Shown one piece after another: positions 17,895-26,123 of a DNA stretch of 64,000 nt. The notes beneath the pieces are model-generated. The model saw nothing but the letters and a program-made list of their open reading frames with translations. It did no database searches and was not told where the DNA came from. The translations under genes were made by a program, and so were the position numbers. Source of the stretch: Dethiosulfovibrio peptidovorans DSM 11002 (GTDB lineage Bacteria > Synergistota > Synergistia > Synergistales > Dethiosulfovibrionaceae); assembly GCF_000172975.1 (NCBI RefSeq), contig NZ_ABTR02000001.1, positions 1,526,501-1,590,500 on the forward strand, read 5' to 3'. The number at the start of each line of letters is the position of its first letter. Position 1 is the first letter of the stretch.

Positions 17895-17923
17895 TTGACT
17901 GGAGGCCTGAAGAGGTGTATTAT
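17895..17923 (+). promoter_or_regulatory. strong promoter of the trpB leader
   Basis: TTGACT, a 17-bp spacer and TATTAT form a near-consensus promoter. Transcription would start near 17930, 27 bp before the leader peptide ATG and about 225 bp before trpB. Confidence 0.8.
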
Positions 17924-17956
17924 GCTTCAAAATTCATCGAGAGGCCGTGGAAGGCT

Positions 17957-18013
17957 ATGTACTCTAAACCCATGACTGACAATTCGATGCTTTGCTGGTG
18001 GTGGTGGACCTAG
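17957..18013 (+). CDS. trpL: trp leader peptide with four tandem Trp codons
   Basis: An 18-residue peptide reading MYSKPMTDNSMLCWWWWT, then TAG. Four consecutive TGG codons (17996-18007) lie directly before the first arm of an attenuator. Translation may begin at 17957 (GGAAGG just upstream) or at in-frame ATGs 17972 or 17987. Known trp leaders use the same design: a ribosome stalled for lack of charged tRNA-Trp selects the antiterminated structure. Too short for routine gene calling, but codon content, promoter and downstream pairings all agree. Confidence 0.88.
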   Translation: MYSKPMTDNSMLCWWWWT

Positions 18014-18112
18014 GTCCACCGCGTCTCAGGCTGTGCTTTCAGCCGCGGTGGCAGATGCTGCCGCGGCTTTTCATTTAAGGGCCGCGCCCCTCTGATAGGG
18101 GGAGCGGCCCTT
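18003..18112 (+). promoter_or_regulatory. six-segment trp attenuator with two consecutive terminators
   Basis: Segments read from the sequence: 1 GGTGGACC (18003-18010) pairs with GGTCCACC (18013-18020). Segment 2 CCACCGCG (18016-18023) pairs perfectly with segment 3 CGCGGTGG (18044-18051). AGCCGCGG (18041-18048) pairs with segment 4 CCGCGGCT (18061-18068), followed by TTT. Segment 5 (18077-18090) pairs with segment 6 (18098-18112), followed by TCTTTATT. Segment 4 with its T tract (18062-18071) can instead pair with 18077-18086, ten pairs including two G-U. So 2:3 plus 4:5 is the read-through state and 1:2, 3:4, 5:6 the terminated one. Confidence 0.8.
18041..18076 (+). terminator. first trp attenuator terminator (3:4)
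   Basis: AGCCGCGG and CCGCGGCT form an eight-bp GC-rich stem around a 12-base loop that can itself fold (CAG/CTG). TTTTCATTT follows. It competes with the 2:3 pairing. Confidence 0.75.
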
Positions 18113-18120
18113 TCTTTATT
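18077..18120 (+). terminator. second trp leader terminator (5:6)
   Basis: AAGGGCCGC pairs with GCGGCCCTT, the stem extends through CCCC/GGGG, and TTTCTTTATT follows. It lies 43 bp before trpB and would block expression unless segment 5 is captured by segment 4. Confidence 0.78.
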
Positions 18121-18155
18121 CGGGTCCAAATTTTAGAGATGTGGAGGAGATTTAA

Positions 18156-19349
18156 ATGACCGTCACGACCGTCGATAACGCTGCAAAAAAAGGATACTAT
18201 GGAGCTTTTGGTGGAAGATTTGTCCCGGAATCGTTGGAGAGGCCCTTGGAGGAGCTTTCCGAGGCTTTCCTCGAAGCCGCGTCGGACCCGGAGTTCGAGA
18301 GGGAATATATGCGTCTCATGAGAGAGTACGTAGGGCGTCCCTCCGCGATTACCGAGTGCCTTAATCTCGGAGATAAACTTGGAGGAGGCCGTCTATTCCT
18401 GAAAAGGGAGGACCTGAATCATACCGGAGCCCACAAGATAAACAACGCCATAGGACAGGCTCTGTTGGCCAAAAGGATGGGGAAGACCCGCCTCATAGCC
18501 GAGACCGGTGCGGGTATGCACGGAACCGCCTCCGCCACTGTGGCGGCCCTGATGGGGATGGAATGCGTGGTCTATATGGGAGCGGTGGACGTGGCACGCC
18601 AGGCTCCCAACGTCAGCAGAATGAAGCTTCTAGGGGCTAAGGTGGTGTCGGTGGCCCAGGGACAGGGAGTCCTGAAAGACGCGGTGGACGCCGCCCTTAA
18701 CGCCTACGTCGAGGATCCCGAGACTTTCTACCTTCTCGGATCGGCGGTGGGGCCCGCTCCCTATCCTTCCATGGTCCGTCACTTTCAGAGCATCATAGGC
18801 AAAGAGGCCCGACAGCAGATACTGGACAGAGAGGATCGTCTACCCGACGAGATAGTGGCCTGTGTCGGAGGGGGCAGCAACGCCATCGGTCTTTTTTCCG
18901 GTTTTATCGACGATGCCTCTGTGGCTATAACAGGAGTGGAGCCAGCCGGTAAAGGTCTGGAGACGGGAGAGCACGCAGCCACCCTCGTAGTAGGATCTCC
19001 GGGCATGATACACGGTTTCAAGAGCTACGTCCTCACCGACGAAAACGGAGATCCCGCTCCGGTGTATTCTATCTCCGCCGGATTGGACTACCCCGGAGTG
19101 GGGCCGGAGCACTCCTACCTCAAGGACAGCGGCAGGGCCACCTATGTGGCAGTCACAGATGAGGAGGCACTCGATGCCTTCCATCTTCTCTGTCGAACCG
19201 AGGGGATAATACCGGCTCTCGAAAGCTCCCACGCCCTGGCGTATGCGGTAAAGAGGCTACCCCGGATGGGTTCCGACGAGATCCTCCTGGTCAACCTGTC
19301 CGGCCGGGGAGATAAGGACATGGACCAGATCATGGCTCTCGAAAAATAG
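18156..19349 (+). CDS. trpB: tryptophan synthase beta subunit
   Basis: A 397-residue TrpB1-type PLP enzyme. The Schiff-base lysine is K94 in [25 protein letters not shown] and the phosphate-binding [10 protein letters not shown] are present, and the N-terminal [13 protein letters not shown] is of the TrpA-interacting class. It condenses indole with serine to give tryptophan. GGAGGAG precedes the ATG. No trpA or other trp gene is adjacent: nudC follows on the opposite strand after one base. The gene sits alone behind the Trp-codon attenuator, so it may serve indole salvage or act with a distant trpA. Confidence 0.95.
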   Translation: MTVTTVDNAAKKGYYGAFGGRFVPESLERPLEELSEAFLEAASDPEFEREYMRLMREYVGRPSAITECLNLGDKLGGGRLFLKREDLNHTGAHKINNAIGQALLAKRMGKTRLIAETGAGMHGTASATVAALMGMECVVYMGAVDVARQAPNVSRMKLLGAKVVSVAQGQGVLKDAVDAALNAYVEDPETFYLLGSAVGPAPYPSMVRHFQSIIGKEARQQILDREDRLPDEIVACVGGGSNAIGLFSGFIDDASVAITGVEPAGKGLETGEHAATLVVGSPGMIHGFKSYVLTDENGDPAPVYSISAGLDYPGVGPEHSYLKDSGRATYVAVTDEEALDAFHLLCRTEGIIPALESSHALAYAVKRLPRMGSDEILLVNLSGRGDKDMDQIMALEK

Positions 19350-19350
19350 A

Positions 19351-20082
19351 TCAGGAGTTTCTCTTGATAAAATCGTCTATCAATCTTCGTGATACGCTGA
19401 CGCTTCCGGGGATCTCGGGAAGATCCTCGGAAGCGAACCAGTCAGCGCTGTCTATCTCCTTGCCGTCGACCTCTATCTCGCCGGAGGCCCATCGGGCCTG
19501 AAATGCCACCATGAGAGACCGGGGAAACGGCCAGGATTGGCTGTCGAAATAACGGATGTCCGATATCTCTATTCCGACCTCCTCCCGGATCTCTCTCCTC
19601 AAAGCCTCCTCAAGGCTTTCTCCCAGGTCCACGAAGCCCGCCAGAACGCTGTACCTGCCGGATGGAAAGGCCGAATTATGGGCCAAGAGGATGCGGTTTT
19701 CTCTCTCTACCGCCACTATCACGGCAGGAGAGATTATAGGGTATATCCTGTAACCGCATTTCGGACAGGCCCGGCCGTTGTCCTCTCCGTCCTCCATGGG
19801 GGTACCGCATCTGCCGCAGAACCGGCTGTTTTTACGCCAATCCATCTCTGCGTAGAGACGGTTGGCCTTTGCGAAGGAGATTTCCCCTGTTAGCTCCCAC
19901 AGGGCCCTTCTAGGTACGGCCCTCCACCCTTTCAAGTCGGCATCTTCGGGGAGCTCTCTCCACGTGCCCACGCCATCGACCTCTCCCGTCGATATATAAT
20001 CAAGTTCCCTAGGTAACTCAATCCCGTCCATCTCCGGGATAAGCACCTCTTCGCCTCGAAATACGAAACTGTTCTCCTTCAA
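19351..20082 (-). CDS. nudC: NAD-capped RNA / NADH pyrophosphatase
   Basis: A 243-residue Nudix hydrolase. A zinc ribbon (FCGRCGTPM and ACPKCGYRIYP) precedes the Nudix box GFVDLGESLEEALRREIREEVG, and SQSWPFPRSLM is the NudC-specific motif downstream. It cleaves NADH and the NAD cap of RNAs. The start is TTG (20082), preceded by a purine-rich GGGGATGG. Monocistronic, convergent with trpB. Confidence 0.93.
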   Translation of the reverse strand: MKENSFVFRGEEVLIPEMDGIELPRELDYISTGEVDGVGTWRELPEDADLKGWRAVPRRALWELTGEISFAKANRLYAEMDWRKNSRFCGRCGTPMEDGEDNGRACPKCGYRIYPIISPAVIVAVERENRILLAHNSAFPSGRYSVLAGFVDLGESLEEALRREIREEVGIEISDIRYFDSQSWPFPRSLMVAFQARWASGEIEVDGKEIDSADWFASEDLPEIPGSVSVSRRLIDDFIKRNS

Positions 20083-20170
20083 TTTAGTCCATCCCCTTAG
20101 CGTCGTAGTGTTTTCTCTTAAAAGTCTATCGTCGATTTCGTCTTTTTGGTACTACAAGATCCCTGTTTCG

Positions 20171-20179
20171 TGCTATCAT
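20171..20179 (+). promoter_or_regulatory. extended -10 promoter of the ABC importer operon
   Basis: TGC-TATCAT lies about 38 bp before the first gene. No clear -35 is seen, as is usual for TGn-extended promoters. Confidence 0.4.
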
Positions 20180-20216
20180 TGTAGGCTGATATATATTTCG
20201 AAGGGAGATGTACCGC

Positions 20217-21305
20217 TTGAGAAGAACTGTAGCCTTTTTCATTGCCTTGTTTTCCATCCTTTGGGCTGTAACCTCTTACGCTGCCACTGTGACGGACGGG
20301 TTGGGTAGAGATGTGGAGGTCCCCGACGAGGTAGACAGGATAATCTGTTCCGGATCGGGATGTCTCAGACTGGCCACATATCTTCGACTGGAGGACAAAG
20401 TCGTTGCGGTTGACAGCATAGAGAGGAGAACTGAGACTTTCGATGCCAGGGCCTACGCCATTGCCAGACCGGAGTACAAGAGCCTGCCGTTGTTCGGCGA
20501 GTTCAGAGGCAACGATAGTCCGGAGCTGATTCTCTCTCTGGATCCCGCCCCTCAGGTGATATTCAAGACCGGCTGCACCGGCGACGAAGCCGAAAGTCTC
20601 CAGTCCAAGACCGGTATTCCCGTCGTCGCCCTGGACTACGGAAATCTGGCAGGAAAAAGGAGTAGACTGTACGAGTCAATCTCCATAATGGGGCAGGTGA
20701 CCGATGTCTCCGACAGGGCGAAGGAAGTGGTGAATTTCTTCGAAGCCGCCATAGAAGACCTTAAAACAAGGACCGCCGATGCCTCCATAGAGGGTTCCGC
20801 CTACGTGGGAGGGATAGCCTTCAGAGGTCCTCACGGACTGTTGTCCACAGAGCCTAATTATCCTCCCTTCCTGTTTTCCGGAGTGGCGAACGTGGCGGCA
20901 GAGGGAAAGGGGGCCAAGGCTAGACATGCGGTGGTCTCCAAGGAGGCCCTGTTGAAATGGGATCCGAAATTCATCTTCGTCGACCTGTCCACCATAACGG
21001 CGGTCGGAGGGGGAGCTTTGAAGGAGCTGGCCGACGATCCTCTGTGGAGAGGTCTCTCCGCCGTGGAGGAAGGCAATATCTACGGGGTATTACCCTATAA
21101 CTGGTACACCCAAAACTTTGGCAATATTTTGGCGAATGCGTATTTCGTGGGTTCGTTGCTCTTTCCCGATCGATTCGAGGACGTGGATCCCGGAGATAAG
21201 GCCGACGAGATATACGCTTTTCTCGTAGGGAAACCCGTCTTTTCCAAGTTAAACGATTGCTTTAAAGGCAAGGTATTCCGTAAGCTTGTGCCGGGAGAGA
21301 TCTAG
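20217..21305 (+). CDS. ABC transporter substrate-binding protein, iron-complex/corrinoid type
   Basis: A 362-residue exported protein. The signal peptide (RRTVAFFIALFSILWAVTSYA) is followed by VTDGLGRDVEVPDEVDRII, the usual opening of the BtuF/FhuD (PF01497) fold. No lipobox is seen, so it is probably free in the periplasm. TTG at 20217 is chosen because AAGGGAG lies nine bases upstream; the ATG at 20208 directly abuts that site. Permease and ATPase genes follow at once. The cargo (ferric chelate, haem or cobalamin) is not decided by sequence. Confidence 0.87.
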   Translation: MRRTVAFFIALFSILWAVTSYAATVTDGLGRDVEVPDEVDRIICSGSGCLRLATYLRLEDKVVAVDSIERRTETFDARAYAIARPEYKSLPLFGEFRGNDSPELILSLDPAPQVIFKTGCTGDEAESLQSKTGIPVVALDYGNLAGKRSRLYESISIMGQVTDVSDRAKEVVNFFEAAIEDLKTRTADASIEGSAYVGGIAFRGPHGLLSTEPNYPPFLFSGVANVAAEGKGAKARHAVVSKEALLKWDPKFIFVDLSTITAVGGGALKELADDPLWRGLSAVEEGNIYGVLPYNWYTQNFGNILANAYFVGSLLFPDRFEDVDPGDKADEIYAFLVGKPVFSKLNDCFKGKVFRKLVPGEI

Positions 21306-21310
21306 CCGCC

Positions 21311-22369
21311 ATGCATCTGGACGGAGTCGAGGTCTCCCTCTCCTATAAAAAATATGCCGGGAAAAAACGGCTTTTTCTTCTGGCTCTGGTCGCTTTGACT
21401 CTATCGGCCTTTATGTTGTCTCTCTCCGTGGGAGTCTCCGGGATGACTGTGACCCAGGTTATCAGGGGACTTCTGAGGTTGTCGGAGGGCAGGGAATCCC
21501 TGATACTGTGGAACATTCGACTTCCTCAGGCCATAGCAGCTGTCGTCGCCGGAGCGGGATTGTCTCTGTCGGGCGTGGCCATGCAGGCTATCCTCAGAAA
21601 TCCACTGGGCTCTCCCTTTACCCTGGGGTTTTCCCATGCCGGAGCTTTCGGTGCCGCCTTGACGGTCATGTTGATAGGAAATCTATCTCAGAGAGCGCCT
21701 TACTGGCTTCTGTCCTTCGGTCCCGGCATCGTGGCGATCGGGGCATTTTGTTTCTGTATGGTAGCCACTGCGGTTATCCTGGCGATATCCGCGACGAGAG
21801 GAGCTGCTCCTGAGACCATGGTTCTATGCGGCGTGGCCCTGGGGTCTTTGTTCACCGCTGGTACCATGTTCCTTCAGTACTTCGCCGACGATGTGCAGTT
21901 GGCCGCCATCGTTTTCTGGACATTCGGGGACCTGGCTAGGGCCGACTGGAAGGATCTGGCTGTGATGACCGCCGTTCTGCTTCCTGCTGGAGGCTATTTC
22001 TTCCTTCGACGTTGGGACTTCAACGCAATAGAGGCGGGAGACGAGACCGCTCGGGGATTGGGGGTCGACGTTCCCCGGTTGAGACTCAGGGGATTGGTGA
22101 TCTCCGCCTTGATCGTTTCTGTCACTGTGTCCTATCTGGGGGTCATCGGTTTCGTAGGCTTGGTCTGCCCCCACGCTATAAGAAGGATGATAGGGGACGA
22201 TTATCGCTATCTTGTTCCCGCCAGCGCCGTCGCCGGGGCGTTACTCCTGCTCCTGGCCGATATTGCCGCCAGGCAGATCCTATCTCCCCATGTATTGCCT
22301 GTGGCGGTGCTGACCTCTTTTCTGGGAGCCCCCGCATTTCTGTGGCTGTTGTTGAGAGGAGGAAAATGA
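21311..22369 (+). CDS. ABC transporter permease, FecCD family
   Basis: A 352-residue ten-helix permease. SLSGVAMQAILRNPLGSPFTLGFSHAGAFGA is, in its central part, the family signature, and LGVIGFVGLVCPHAIRRMIGDDYR is the ATPase-coupling segment near the C-terminus. It forms the membrane channel for the metal-chelate importer. It starts five bases after the binding protein ends and overlaps the ATPase start by one base. Confidence 0.92.
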   Translation: MHLDGVEVSLSYKKYAGKKRLFLLALVALTLSAFMLSLSVGVSGMTVTQVIRGLLRLSEGRESLILWNIRLPQAIAAVVAGAGLSLSGVAMQAILRNPLGSPFTLGFSHAGAFGAALTVMLIGNLSQRAPYWLLSFGPGIVAIGAFCFCMVATAVILAISATRGAAPETMVLCGVALGSLFTAGTMFLQYFADDVQLAAIVFWTFGDLARADWKDLAVMTAVLLPAGGYFFLRRWDFNAIEAGDETARGLGVDVPRLRLRGLVISALIVSVTVSYLGVIGFVGLVCPHAIRRMIGDDYRYLVPASAVAGALLLLLADIAARQILSPHVLPVAVLTSFLGAPAFLWLLLRGGK

Positions 22370-23133
22370 TGTTGCTAAAGGTCGAAAAACTCGGTTTCCG
22401 TTGGGGTAAGGACTGGGTTTTCAGGGACGTCTCCTTTTCCCTGTCTTCCGGCGAGATGCTCGCCGTCATGGGGCCTAACGGGGTAGGAAAGACCACCTTG
22501 CTCCGATGCCTGAACGGTATACTGAAACCTCACGAGGGGGTTGTCTCGATCGACGGAGTGGAGGTATCGTCCATGTCCAGGGAGGATATCGCCAGGGCCA
22601 TGGGCTATGTCCCTCAGTTCACCCAGCCTCAGAGGATGACGGTGTTCGACTCGGTCCTCCTGGGCAGAAGGCCCCATCTCGGCTGGTCCGTCACCGATAA
22701 GGACCTGAACGTGGTGGAGAGCGTCCTGTCCCTTCTGGATCTGGGCTCCTTCAGACTTCGTTATCTGGATAGGCTTAGCGGAGGGGAGAGACAGAAGGTC
22801 GCTGTGGCCAGGGCTCTGGTCCAGGATCCGTCGGTTCTTCTACTGGACGAGCCTACCGCTAGCCTAGACATGAAGAACCGCCTCGAGCTCATGGATATAG
22901 TGGCCCATGTGGTCCATGGCCACGGCCTGGCGGCTGTGACGACAATACACGACGTGAACGGAGCCATGAGATATGCCGACAGATGTCTCTTCCTTAAAGG
23001 AGGAAGGGTGGAGCGATGCTGCGCTCCACTGGAAGTGTCGGTCTCGACCATAAGGGAAGTGTACGACGTGGAGGTTGACATTTTGGACCATCGCGGGGTT
23101 CCAGTAGTCGTCCCTGGAGGTGTCGGAAGATGA
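22369..23133 (+). CDS. ABC transporter ATPase, iron-complex/corrinoid type
   Basis: A 254-residue FecE/BtuD-like ATPase. Walker A is GPNGVGKTT, the Q-loop VPQFTQP, the signature RLSGGERQK, Walker B VLLLDEPTASLD, and the switch histidine is in TTIHDVNGA. GGAGG lies six bases before ATG 22369; the ATG three bases earlier is spaced too closely. The stop overlaps the trmO start (ATGA). Confidence 0.93.
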   Translation: MLLKVEKLGFRWGKDWVFRDVSFSLSSGEMLAVMGPNGVGKTTLLRCLNGILKPHEGVVSIDGVEVSSMSREDIARAMGYVPQFTQPQRMTVFDSVLLGRRPHLGWSVTDKDLNVVESVLSLLDLGSFRLRYLDRLSGGERQKVAVARALVQDPSVLLLDEPTASLDMKNRLELMDIVAHVVHGHGLAAVTTIHDVNGAMRYADRCLFLKGGRVERCCAPLEVSVSTIREVYDVEVDILDHRGVPVVVPGGVGR

Positions 23134-23543
23134 GGAAAAAACACGAGATAGAGCCTTTGGGGGTGATAAAGTCCCCCTATAAGACCAAGGAGGAAATACC
23201 CCGTCAGGGACATTTCAAGCCGGAAGTGGAGGCTGTGGCCGTCCTCGATGAAAAGTGGAGAGAAGGAATGAAGGGACTCGAGCTTTGCGATAGGCTGGTA
23301 TTCCTCTTCCTCTTCGATCGTTCCGAGGGTGCGAAGCTGACCGCCAACGCTCACTGGCTGGACGGCGAGAAGGGAGTATTTGCCACCAGGAGCCCGAACC
23401 GGCCTAACGGCATAGGCATGACAGAAGTAGAGGTGATCTCGGTAGAAGGACTGGAGATCCGTTTTAGAGGCCCCGACATGCTGGACGGAACCCCACTGGT
23501 GGACATAAAGCCGGTGGTGGATACCGGTAGGTCCAACGGTTAG
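23130..23543 (+). CDS. trmO: TrmO-like tRNA (t6A37) N6-methyltransferase
   Basis: A 137-residue TsaA/UPF0066 beta-barrel protein. IEPLGVIKSPYKTKEEIPRQG, the SAM-site ATRSPNRPNGIGMTEVEV and the closing DGTPLVDIKPV are the conserved blocks. E. coli TrmO methylates N6-threonylcarbamoyladenosine at tRNA position 37; this short single-domain form lacks the C-terminal domain of the E. coli protein. It is translationally coupled to a metal-chelate ABC importer, an arrangement seen in other anaerobes whose meaning is unclear, so a role linked to the transported ligand remains possible. Confidence 0.85.
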   Translation: MRKKHEIEPLGVIKSPYKTKEEIPRQGHFKPEVEAVAVLDEKWREGMKGLELCDRLVFLFLFDRSEGAKLTANAHWLDGEKGVFATRSPNRPNGIGMTEVEVISVEGLEIRFRGPDMLDGTPLVDIKPVVDTGRSNG

Positions 23544-23551
23544 ATAAAAAG

Positions 23552-23576
23552 AGGAGGTCCTTGGCGGACCTCCTTT
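23552..23576. terminator. bidirectional terminator after trmO
   Basis: AGGAGGTCC-TTGGC-GGACCTCCT is flanked by TTTCTCTTT on the plus strand and by CTTTTTATC on the minus strand, serving both convergent genes. Confidence 0.85.
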
Positions 23577-23586
23577 CTCTTTCCCT

Positions 23587-24972
23587 TTATCCCATGGCTT
23601 TTATCGCCGATCGGGCCGCTACGACGCCGCTGGAGGCGGCCTGTATGATCCCTCTGCTTACCCCCGCTCCGTCTCCTGCCATGAACAAATTTTTAACGGA
23701 CGGAACCTCCAGAGAGTCATTTAGCTGTATCCGCAATGAGTAGAGCTTTATCTCCACTCCGTACAGGAGAGTATCGTTTTGGTTGACTCCCGGCATTATG
23801 ACGTTCAGTGCGTCCAGGAACTCCACTATGTCGGTCATGTGCCTGTGGGGGAGCACCAGGCTCAGATCTCCCGGCTCGGCAGAGCCGGTCTGTTCGATCA
23901 TGCCTCTCTCGATTCTGGACGTGGTGGACCTCCTGCCGTCCTTCAGGTCTCCCAGTCTCTGAACCAATATGCCCCCTCCTGCCAACATGTTAGCCAGCCT
24001 GGCTATATGGGTGGCGTAGCCTATGGGATCCTGGAACGGATGGGTGAAGTTCTTCGTCACCAGGATGGAGAAGTTGGTGTTGTTCGACTTGGTGTTTTTC
24101 AGACTGTGTCCGTTCACCGTTACTAGGTCGTGTCCCTTGTTGTACTCCGATACCACGTATCCCGACGGATTCATGCAGAATGTGCGGCAACGATCGTCAA
24201 AGGTAGGAGTGTTGTAGAGGCACTTCACTTCGTAGAAATGCTCGGTCAGGTCCTGACACACGCTGTCGGGGACCTCCACCCTCACACCTATGTCCACAGG
24301 CATGGACGCTATAGGAAGCTCCAACCTGCGAACAACCTTCTCCAGCCAGGAGGCTCCGTCCCGCCCGGGAGTGGCTATGACTGTGTCGGACTCGTATCTC
24401 GTGCCGTCTTTCAAGATCACTCCCTTCGCCTCTCCGTTCTCCACGACGATGTCTTCCACGAAGGTGTTCATCATTATGTTGCATCGATCCTTGAGGGTCC
24501 TGTACATGTTGTCCAGAACCTCTCTGGACGCGTCCGTGCCTATATGTCGGATTTTCGCGGGAAGCACCTTTATGCCTACGCTGGCGGCTCTTTTGATGGT
24601 GTCCTTGACCATGTCGCCCTTAGGCTCGTAGTAGTTGGGATCGGCGCCGTGTTCCACGAAGGTGGAGTCCACCGACTCTATTAGCTCTATAAGGGTGGAT
24701 TCGCCGATGTATTCCTCCAGGTTTCCTCCGAATCCGGTGGTTATGGTAAGCTTGCCGTCCGATGCGGAACCGGCTCCCCCCCAGCCGGAGACGACGCTAC
24801 AGCTGGGGCAGTTTATGCAGGAGGTGGCCTTGCCAGATATGACCGGGCAGATTCTCTCCTTTATGAGCTTCCCCTTGTCCAGAATGAGGACCTTTTTGTC
24901 GGTCTTCACCAGCTCCAGGGCCGCGAATATCCCGGCGGGACCGGATCCGACGATGATGGCGTCGTATCTCAT
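23587..24972 (-). CDS. FAD-dependent dehydrogenase (COG2509 type)
   Basis: A 461-residue flavoprotein. The dinucleotide-binding motif GSGPAGIFAALE is at the N-terminus and the FAD-closing segment NLFMAGDGAGVSRGIIQAA is at the C-terminus. An unusual cysteine cluster, CINCPSC, lies near residue 55 before GWGGAGSASDGKL. This family is widespread in anaerobes with no firmly assigned reaction; the C-x-x-C-x-x-C group could bind a metal or take part in redox. It is monocistronic, followed by a bidirectional terminator. Confidence 0.85.
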   Translation of the reverse strand: MRYDAIIVGSGPAGIFAALELVKTDKKVLILDKGKLIKERICPVISGKATSCINCPSCSVVSGWGGAGSASDGKLTITTGFGGNLEEYIGESTLIELIESVDSTFVEHGADPNYYEPKGDMVKDTIKRAASVGIKVLPAKIRHIGTDASREVLDNMYRTLKDRCNIMMNTFVEDIVVENGEAKGVILKDGTRYESDTVIATPGRDGASWLEKVVRRLELPIASMPVDIGVRVEVPDSVCQDLTEHFYEVKCLYNTPTFDDRCRTFCMNPSGYVVSEYNKGHDLVTVNGHSLKNTKSNNTNFSILVTKNFTHPFQDPIGYATHIARLANMLAGGGILVQRLGDLKDGRRSTTSRIERGMIEQTGSAEPGDLSLVLPHRHMTDIVEFLDALNVIMPGVNQNDTLLYGVEIKLYSLRIQLNDSLEVPSVKNLFMAGDGAGVSRGIIQAASSGVVAARSAIKAMG

Positions 24973-25029
24973 AATGTCTTTCTCTCCTCTTCTTGTTAAT
25001 ATAGCTTTTCGAGGCCCATTATATCCCTT

Positions 25030-26025
25030 TTATACATTCGTTTCGACCATAGCGCCGTAGATCTTTTCCGTCCTGGATATTACTTGAGATGTGGGGACCC
25101 CGAGTCTCTCGGCGTACCAGACGGCGCCTCCCGCCCCCGCTCCTTCCTTGACGTATCCTTTTTCGTAGTCGCTCAATCCCGTCCAGGGCGAACCGGAGAA
25201 ATCCAGAGGTGCCGACCATGTATTCACTCCTATCTCCTCGGCCAGGCCGTTGAAGTCCGCGCTGACGTCTCTGGCCACGTAGCAGGTGGTGGCCACAGTG
25301 ATAGGTCTTGATATCCCCATGTGTCTTATCGCCGCCGCGACGGCCAACATCTGGGTTCCTCCGGCAAGTACGATTTCCTTATCCTTAGGGGCTCCCGATA
25401 CCAATCCTGCCACTATGGGTTGCATAGGGTCTCCCAATTCCTTCAAGGCTATAAGTCCTCTCTTCGCCAGTCCTCCCTGTTTTATTCCCAGTCGCAAAAA
25501 GGCTTCGTCTCTCAGTCGGCGTTTGAGATTGGTAGGGTTTTCAGGGCTAGCGGAGGAGACCATTCCCCTGTATCCCAGGGCCTCCAGAACCAGTGAAGCC
25601 GTCGTGGTTCCCCCAGGGACCGATTCGCCTATCACCAGGGGGTCGTCGTCGGAGGATAGGGAATGGGCCAACTCTTGCCCCATTTGAAACAGCTCCTCTC
25701 CGTCCGGCAGTGACGTGGTCTCGGCGGGGTTCAACCCCGGAATTGCGCCGGTCTCCACGTAAGGGGCCTTGGGAGCCACCGAGGTGCCAGCCTTCACCAA
25801 CGTCACCGGAAAATCGCTCTCGATCCTGGCGGCGCGGGTGATTATGGCCGGAGTCGGATGTCCCTGAGGGTCCAGAGGTACCCAGTCCACCACCCTTGGT
25901 CTTCCCCACCAGAGCATGTCGGCGTCGGCCGGGGCGGTGTAGGGAAGTACATCCAGATTCGCTCCCGCTGCGGAGATTCCCGGTATTTTGCTTATATCCG
26001 TTGATCCTACGACTAGGATGAACAT
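25030..26025 (-). CDS. CobT-like phosphoribosyltransferase family protein (TIGR00303 type)
   Basis: A 331-residue protein resembling the archaeal/cyanobacterial-type nicotinate-nucleotide phosphoribosyltransferase family. It has the glycine-rich GESVPGGTTTASLVLEALGY, the LAGGTQMLAVAAAIRHMG segment and LDFSGSPWTGLSDYEKGYVKEGAGAGG. CobT activates the lower-ligand base for cobalamin. No other cobalamin gene is adjacent, though a corrinoid/iron-type ABC importer lies 2 kb away. ATG at 26025 follows AGAGGAG; a frame to 26094 adds 23 unsupported residues. The family assignment is from memory of its motifs, so treat the exact reaction as tentative. Confidence 0.75.
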   Translation of the reverse strand: MFILVVGSTDISKIPGISAAGANLDVLPYTAPADADMLWWGRPRVVDWVPLDPQGHPTPAIITRAARIESDFPVTLVKAGTSVAPKAPYVETGAIPGLNPAETTSLPDGEELFQMGQELAHSLSSDDDPLVIGESVPGGTTTASLVLEALGYRGMVSSASPENPTNLKRRLRDEAFLRLGIKQGGLAKRGLIALKELGDPMQPIVAGLVSGAPKDKEIVLAGGTQMLAVAAAIRHMGISRPITVATTCYVARDVSADFNGLAEEIGVNTWSAPLDFSGSPWTGLSDYEKGYVKEGAGAGGAVWYAERLGVPTSQVISRTEKIYGAMVETNV

Positions 26026-26123
26026 GGCAGAACTCCTCTCTCTGTGGTATCGTTCCATAGGTCTGGGAACTGACCTTGAGATGTTATCATACATGGAGAC
26101 GGGACGTTAGGAGTTGAGCTTTT

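Noticed and set aside
20083-20216. Possible cobalamin or other riboswitch before the ABC importer
   Set aside because: Only 134 bases lie between the divergent starts, with no recognisable conserved box; a simple extended -10 promoter explains the region.
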